Assembly (NCBI RefSeq): GCF_030160835.1
Contig: NZ_BSPC01000026.1
Coordinates: forward strand, 62,001-126,000
Source of the DNA: Labrys miyagiensis
GTDB taxonomy: Bacteria > Pseudomonadota > Alphaproteobacteria > Rhizobiales > Labraceae
DNA length: 64,000 nucleotides
Direction: 5' to 3'
The notes below the pieces were generated by a model. That model saw nothing but the letters and a program-made list of their open reading frames with translations, had not been told where the DNA came from and searched no databases. Of the stretch, positions 60,875 to 64,000 are shown piece after piece; the stretch's first letter is position 1; each line of letters opens with the position of its first letter. A program made the translations under genes and the position numbers.

Positions 60875-63550
60875 ATGATCGCAAGAATGAGGGCTGCCAT
60901 CGGAACGTTGCTTGTTCTGATGGCGGTGACGATGCTGCTTCCGCCGGCCAGGGCCCAGGATGCCCAGGCGCCATCGCCCCAATCGCAACAGGAAAAGCGC
61001 ATTGCGCTGGTCATCGGCAATTCGTCCTATGCGGGGGGCGCCTTGCCGACGACCGCCAATGATGCCGGGCTGATCGCCCAGACGCTGCAGGCCGCCGGCT
61101 TCGACGTTGTCGGCGCCCGCGATCTCGACCAGGATGCCCTGCGTCACGCCTTCCGCGACTTCCTCGACAAGGCCCAGCAGTCCGGCCCCGATACCGTCGC
61201 CTTCGTCTATCTCGCCGGCTACGGCGTCCAACTCGAGGGGCAGAACTACTTCGTGCCCGTCGATGCGAAGCTCGCGACGCCGGCCGCCATTCCCTCCGAG
61301 GCCATCCGCCTTTCCGATTTCATCCAGCCTTTGGCCGGCCTGCATCTCAAGGCGAACATGGTCGTCATCGATGCCGCTCGCGCCAATAATTTTGCGCAGG
61401 GCGACCAGCCGCTCGCCGGCGGCCTCGCGCTGATGGACGCCAATCCCAATTCGCTCATCGCCTTCAACGCGGCGCCGGGCACGGTGGCGCCGCAGGAACA
61501 GGGACCCTATGGCGCCTATGCCCAGGCTCTCGCCGAGACGATACGGGTGGGCGGCCTGCCGGTTGCCGACGTGTTCGACCGCGTGCGCCTGCGCGTCAAT
61601 GAGCAGACGCAGGGCGGCCTGCTGCCCTGGAGCGTCTCGCGCATCAGCGAGCCCTTCGTGTTCTTCGACCGTGGGCAAGGCGCGCCGCCGCCCCAGGCGA
61701 CCTACTACCAGGACAAGTCTTTGCAATCCAAGCGCATCGCCGACTTCGGTGCGGGGGATGCCTATGCCGCCGCCGTGGCCCGTGACACCCTGCCGGCCTA
61801 TCAGGATTTCATCACCGCCTATCCCCGCGATCCGATGGCCAAGCGCGTGCGCGCCATCATCGCAGCCCGCCGCGAGGCCATTACCTGGCGCGAGACCTGG
61901 ACGCGCGACACGCCGAATGCCTACTGGTCCTATCTCAGGCGCTATCCGCGCGGGCCACATGCCTGGGATGCGCGCCGCCGGCTCGACTATCTCTCGGCCG
62001 CGCTCGAGCCGCCGCCCACCTTCGACGTGATCGACTATGACGTGCCGCCGCCGGAAGAGGACGAGATCGTCTATGTCGATCGCCCCGTCTTCATCTTCTC
62101 GGACCCGGATTTCGACCTGCCACCACCGCCTCCGCCGGCAATCATCTTCCTGCCGCCGCCGCCGCGTGACTTCGTGGTGCTGGCGCCGCCGCCGCCGCCG
62201 CTCGATCCCTACCTCCTGCCGACTCCCCCCTTCGTGGCGGTGCCGGAGTGGGTGAGGCCACCGCGCTATGTCGAGCCGCCGCCGCAGAATTTCATCTTCG
62301 ACAACATCCACGACGCGCGGGTGATCAATGAACGGATCAACGAGCCGCCGCGGCAGGAGGGCCTGACGCCAGGCGAAAAGACGGGAGCCGCGCTTGCCAT
62401 CGGCGCCGGCGCCGCCGCCGTTGCCCTGCCGATGTTCCTGCGCAACCGCGCCAACCGTCCGCCGCCGCAGGGGCAGCCCGGTGTCGGCGGGGCTCCCGTG
62501 CTGCCCGGTGCCGTGCCGCAGCCGGGGCGCCTGCCGCCGGCGCAGACCCTTCCCGGCCTGAACGGGCAACCCCTGCCGCTCAACAAGGGCCGTCAGCCTC
62601 TGCCCCAGCCTGGCATTCTTCCTGGCCAGCAGCCGGGCGGAAAGCTCCAGCCGGGCCTGCAGCCGGGCAACCAGAACCAGCCCGGCACCTTCCTGCCGGG
62701 GCAGCAAAATCAGCCGAACCAGCTCAACCAGCCCGGTGTCGGGGGCACGCCCGGAGTCGCAGGCCAGCCGGGGCAGAAAGGAACCCCTCGTTTCCGCAAG
62801 CAGCAAGGCAATGCACCCTTGCAAGGCGGGCAGGTCCAGCCGAATGCACAGACCGGCCAGCCCGTGCCTGGTGTGGCCCCCGGCCAGCCGGGGCAGAAGG
62901 GGAACCCCCGTTTCCGCAAGCAGCAAGGCAATGCACCCCTGCAAGGTGGGCAGGTCCAGCCGAATGCACAGACCGACCAGCCTGGGCCTGGTGTGGGCCA
63001 GCCCGTGCCTGGTGTGGCCCCCGGCCAGCCGCAAGGCGGCCGCAAGCGCCTGCCCGGCCAGCAACTGGGGACGCCGGGCGGCGCTGGTGCCGGGCAACCG
63101 TTGCCTGCCACGCCGGTTCAGCCTGGCGGGCGCAAGCCTCGCCTGCCGGGTCAGCCTGCCTTGGAGCCGGGTGCCACGCCGCAAGGCGGTCAGCAGCCAT
63201 TGCCGCGGGCCAAGCGCTTTAACCAGGCACCGCTGCCGCAGGGCGGCCAGCCGCAGACCAACAATCCTGCGCCGCGCTTCAACCCGCAGAATGGTCAGAG
63301 GCCGCGGATGCAGTTCCAGCCTCCGGGGGGCGAACAGGCGCCTCGCCAGCAAGTGCGTCCGACGCCGCAGTTCCAGCCGCGTCCGCAGCCCCAGATGCAG
63401 CCGCGTCCGCAGCCTCAGATGCAGGTGAGGCCGCAACCGCAACAGCAGATGCGTCCGCCGCCGCAGGCACGTCCGCAGCCACAGCCGCGTGCTCCCGCTG
63501 CGCCGGCCGAACGCCGCTGCGGCCGTCCGGGCCTGCCGCCCTGCCAATAA
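60875..63550 (+). CDS. Secreted caspase-like pseudoenzyme with proline/glutamine-rich tail
   Basis: This 891-residue protein has a signal peptide (about residues 1-27, PPARAQ) and a caspase-like (peptidase C14) fold from residue about 41: KRIALVIGNSSYAGGALPTTANDAGLIAQTLQAAGF is the family start. The catalytic His position is Tyr116 (YLAGYG instead of the usual SGHG) and the catalytic Cys position is Ala168 (IDAARA instead of DACR), so it should be inactive as a protease. A charged region is followed by proline runs near 409-445 (DLPPPPPPAI, LPPPP, PPPPP), a hydrophobic segment about residues 504-522 (ALAIGAGAAAVALPMF), then about 370 residues rich in Gln, Pro and Gly containing a 40-residue tandem repeat. 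It probably acts as a scaffold or envelope-spanning protein; this is inference. A terminator follows. Confidence 0.88.
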   Translation: MIARMRAAIGTLLVLMAVTMLLPPARAQDAQAPSPQSQQEKRIALVIGNSSYAGGALPTTANDAGLIAQTLQAAGFDVVGARDLDQDALRHAFRDFLDKAQQSGPDTVAFVYLAGYGVQLEGQNYFVPVDAKLATPAAIPSEAIRLSDFIQPLAGLHLKANMVVIDAARANNFAQGDQPLAGGLALMDANPNSLIAFNAAPGTVAPQEQGPYGAYAQALAETIRVGGLPVADVFDRVRLRVNEQTQGGLLPWSVSRISEPFVFFDRGQGAPPPQATYYQDKSLQSKRIADFGAGDAYAAAVARDTLPAYQDFITAYPRDPMAKRVRAIIAARREAITWRETWTRDTPNAYWSYLRRYPRGPHAWDARRRLDYLSAALEPPPTFDVIDYDVPPPEEDEIVYVDRPVFIFSDPDFDLPPPPPPAIIFLPPPPRDFVVLAPPPPPLDPYLLPTPPFVAVPEWVRPPRYVEPPPQNFIFDNIHDARVINERINEPPRQEGLTPGEKTGAALAIGAGAAAVALPMFLRNRANRPPPQGQPGVGGAPVLPGAVPQPGRLPPAQTLPGLNGQPLPLNKGRQPLPQPGILPGQQPGGKLQPGLQPGNQNQPGTFLPGQQNQPNQLNQPGVGGTPGVAGQPGQKGTPRFRKQQGNAPLQGGQVQPNAQTGQPVPGVAPGQPGQKGNPRFRKQQGNAPLQGGQVQPNAQTDQPGPGVGQPVPGVAPGQPQGGRKRLPGQQLGTPGGAGAGQPLPATPVQPGGRKPRLPGQPALEPGATPQGGQQPLPRAKRFNQAPLPQGGQPQTNNPAPRFNPQNGQRPRMQFQPPGGEQAPRQQVRPTPQFQPRPQPQMQPRPQPQMQVRPQPQQQMRPPPQARPQPQPRAPAAPAERRCGRPGLPPCQ
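62763..63002 (+). repeat. Two tandem 120-bp repeats within the caspase-like gene
   Basis: The unit at 62763-62882 is repeated at 62883-63002 with few changes, encoding 40 residues per copy including KQQGNAPLQGGQVQPNAQT. A partial further segment (PVPGVAPGQP) recurs downstream. Such in-frame repeats can expand or contract by slippage and change tail length. Confidence 0.9.
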
Positions 63551-63580
63551 GCTCTGCCGCCTCGTCGACAGGCTGAACAG

Positions 63581-63612
63581 CCGCCCGGTCCGCAAAGGCC
63601 GGGCGGTTTTTA
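63581..63612 (+). terminator. Intrinsic terminator after the caspase-like gene
   Basis: An 8-bp stem CCGCCCGG/CCGGGCGG (63581-63588 with 63599-63606) is followed by TTTTTATTTT, 31 bases past the stop codon. It is the clearest rightward rho-independent terminator in the window, and its end overlaps the leftward cytochrome stop. Confidence 0.88.
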
Positions 63613-64000
63613 TTTTCCGGGCAGCATGCGCTCGAGCACCTCGTCCTTTCTGACGAGGACGTGCCATGCCACCGCCAGCACATGCAGCGTCAGCACCGCA
63701 CCGATCGCCCAGGCGCCCCAGTAATGCAGGCTCTCGCCCAACAGGGCCCTGGCCTTGTCGAGCGGCAGCAGGCGGGGCCAGGAGAACAGGCCGAACCAGG
63801 GCAGGGAATAATTGCCCGAGGCCGAGAACAGATAGCCGGTGAGGGGCATGAAGAACATCAGGCCGTAGAGCGCGAGATGGGCAAGGCGGGCGGCAAGATG
63901 GGTGAGCGCCGGCGGCGCATTGCGGTAGAGCGGCTCGCCGGCCAGCAGCCGATAGACGAGCCGGAGCACCACCAGCACCAGGGCGGTCATGCCGAGCGAC
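63610..64000 (-). CDS. Cytochrome b561 family protein, C-terminal part
   Basis: The open frame enters from the right window edge and stops at 63610. The visible 130 residues have the LGMTALVLVVLRLVYRL span start, HLALYGLMFFMPLTGYLFSASG (heme-ligand His of helix 3), ALLGESLHYWGAWAIGAVLTLHVLAVAWHVLVRKDEVLERMLPGK (His in helix 4). These correspond to the C-terminal three helices of cytochrome b561; the first helix and its His are outside. It resembles the b561 at 27284-27898 in plan, but with different sequence. The gene converges with the caspase-like gene. Confidence 0.88.
   Translation of the reverse strand, partial: SLGMTALVLVVLRLVYRLLAGEPLYRNAPPALTHLAARLAHLALYGLMFFMPLTGYLFSASGNYSLPWFGLFSWPRLLPLDKARALLGESLHYWGAWAIGAVLTLHVLAVAWHVLVRKDEVLERMLPGK

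Noticed and set aside
62763-63002. Direct repeats considered as a CRISPR array
   Set aside because: The two 120-bp units are contiguous, in frame with a long gene, and have no spacers.
60746-63667. A 973-codon open frame on the minus strand
   Set aside because: It is the complement of the caspase-like gene and its repeats; arginine- and leucine-rich low complexity, no signal or domain.

Overview
The window is a GC-rich chromosomal segment from an alphaproteobacterium, most likely of the order Hyphomicrobiales (Rhizobiales). This rests on family-level recognition of a dmeR-dmeF metal-efflux pair, a ROK-regulated MalK/UgpC-type sugar importer, a DUF4118-OpgC membrane protein, the style of the caspase-like protein, and a dispersed intergenic repeat of rhizobial type. 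Species cannot be assigned. No rRNA, tRNA or CRISPR array was seen.

Positions 1-12,300 form an exopolysaccharide locus: a GH10 glycanase (cut by the window edge), two paralogous family 2 glycosyltransferases, a second Tat-exported GH10 glycanase, an OafA-type acyltransferase with an SGNH domain, ugd (UDP-glucuronate supply), an uncharacterised secreted protein, a Wzc/ExoP-type co-polymerase with tyrosine-kinase domain, and galE. The order GH10-GT2-GT2-GH10 suggests a duplicated synthase/glycanase module. Positions 12,300-20,000 are a mixed region: a small secreted protein, a secreted DUF4241-like protein, small membrane proteins, a tartrate/isopropylmalate-type dehydrogenase with an IS110 element inserted just upstream, a PmtA-like methyltransferase and a FemAB/CelD-like acetyltransferase.

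Positions 20,000-24,500 encode an RND efflux pump (adaptor plus AcrB-type transporter, no outer-membrane channel). Next to it is a LysR regulator divergent from a nine-gene redox/electrophile cluster (25,900-33,190): azoreductase, YceI, cytochrome b561, YceI, pirin, luciferase-like monooxygenase, glutathionyl-hydroquinone reductase and two aldo/keto reductases.

Positions 33,220-38,700 look like a metal-resistance island (chrB-chrA-dmeR-dmeF and a degraded copy of the DmeF tail). It is bounded by 149-bp imperfect direct repeats, of which one is the 5' end of an intact alpha/beta hydrolase gene and the other a truncated copy. Then follow a fatty-acid desaturase, a ROK repressor and a complete ABC sugar importer (ATPase, binding protein, two permeases), with an SDR dehydrogenase and a secreted esterase further on. 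Three copies of a roughly 100-bp structured repeat lie in this half.

Positions 50,000-56,800 carry an OpgC-type acyltransferase fused to a DUF4118-like sensor domain, a GNAT protein, a secreted protein, and divergent GH3 and GH15 glucan hydrolases. Positions 56,845-60,199 are a marR-emrA-emrB drug-efflux operon with a candidate palindromic operator. The last gene block holds an 891-residue secreted caspase-like protein whose two catalytic residues are replaced (His to Tyr, Cys to Ala) and whose C-terminal half is a proline/glutamine-rich tail, then a partial cytochrome b561. The most interesting items are this pseudo-caspase, the bounded metal island with its frameshifted DmeF tail, the sensor-OpgC fusion, and a family of mirror-image double hairpins between genes.
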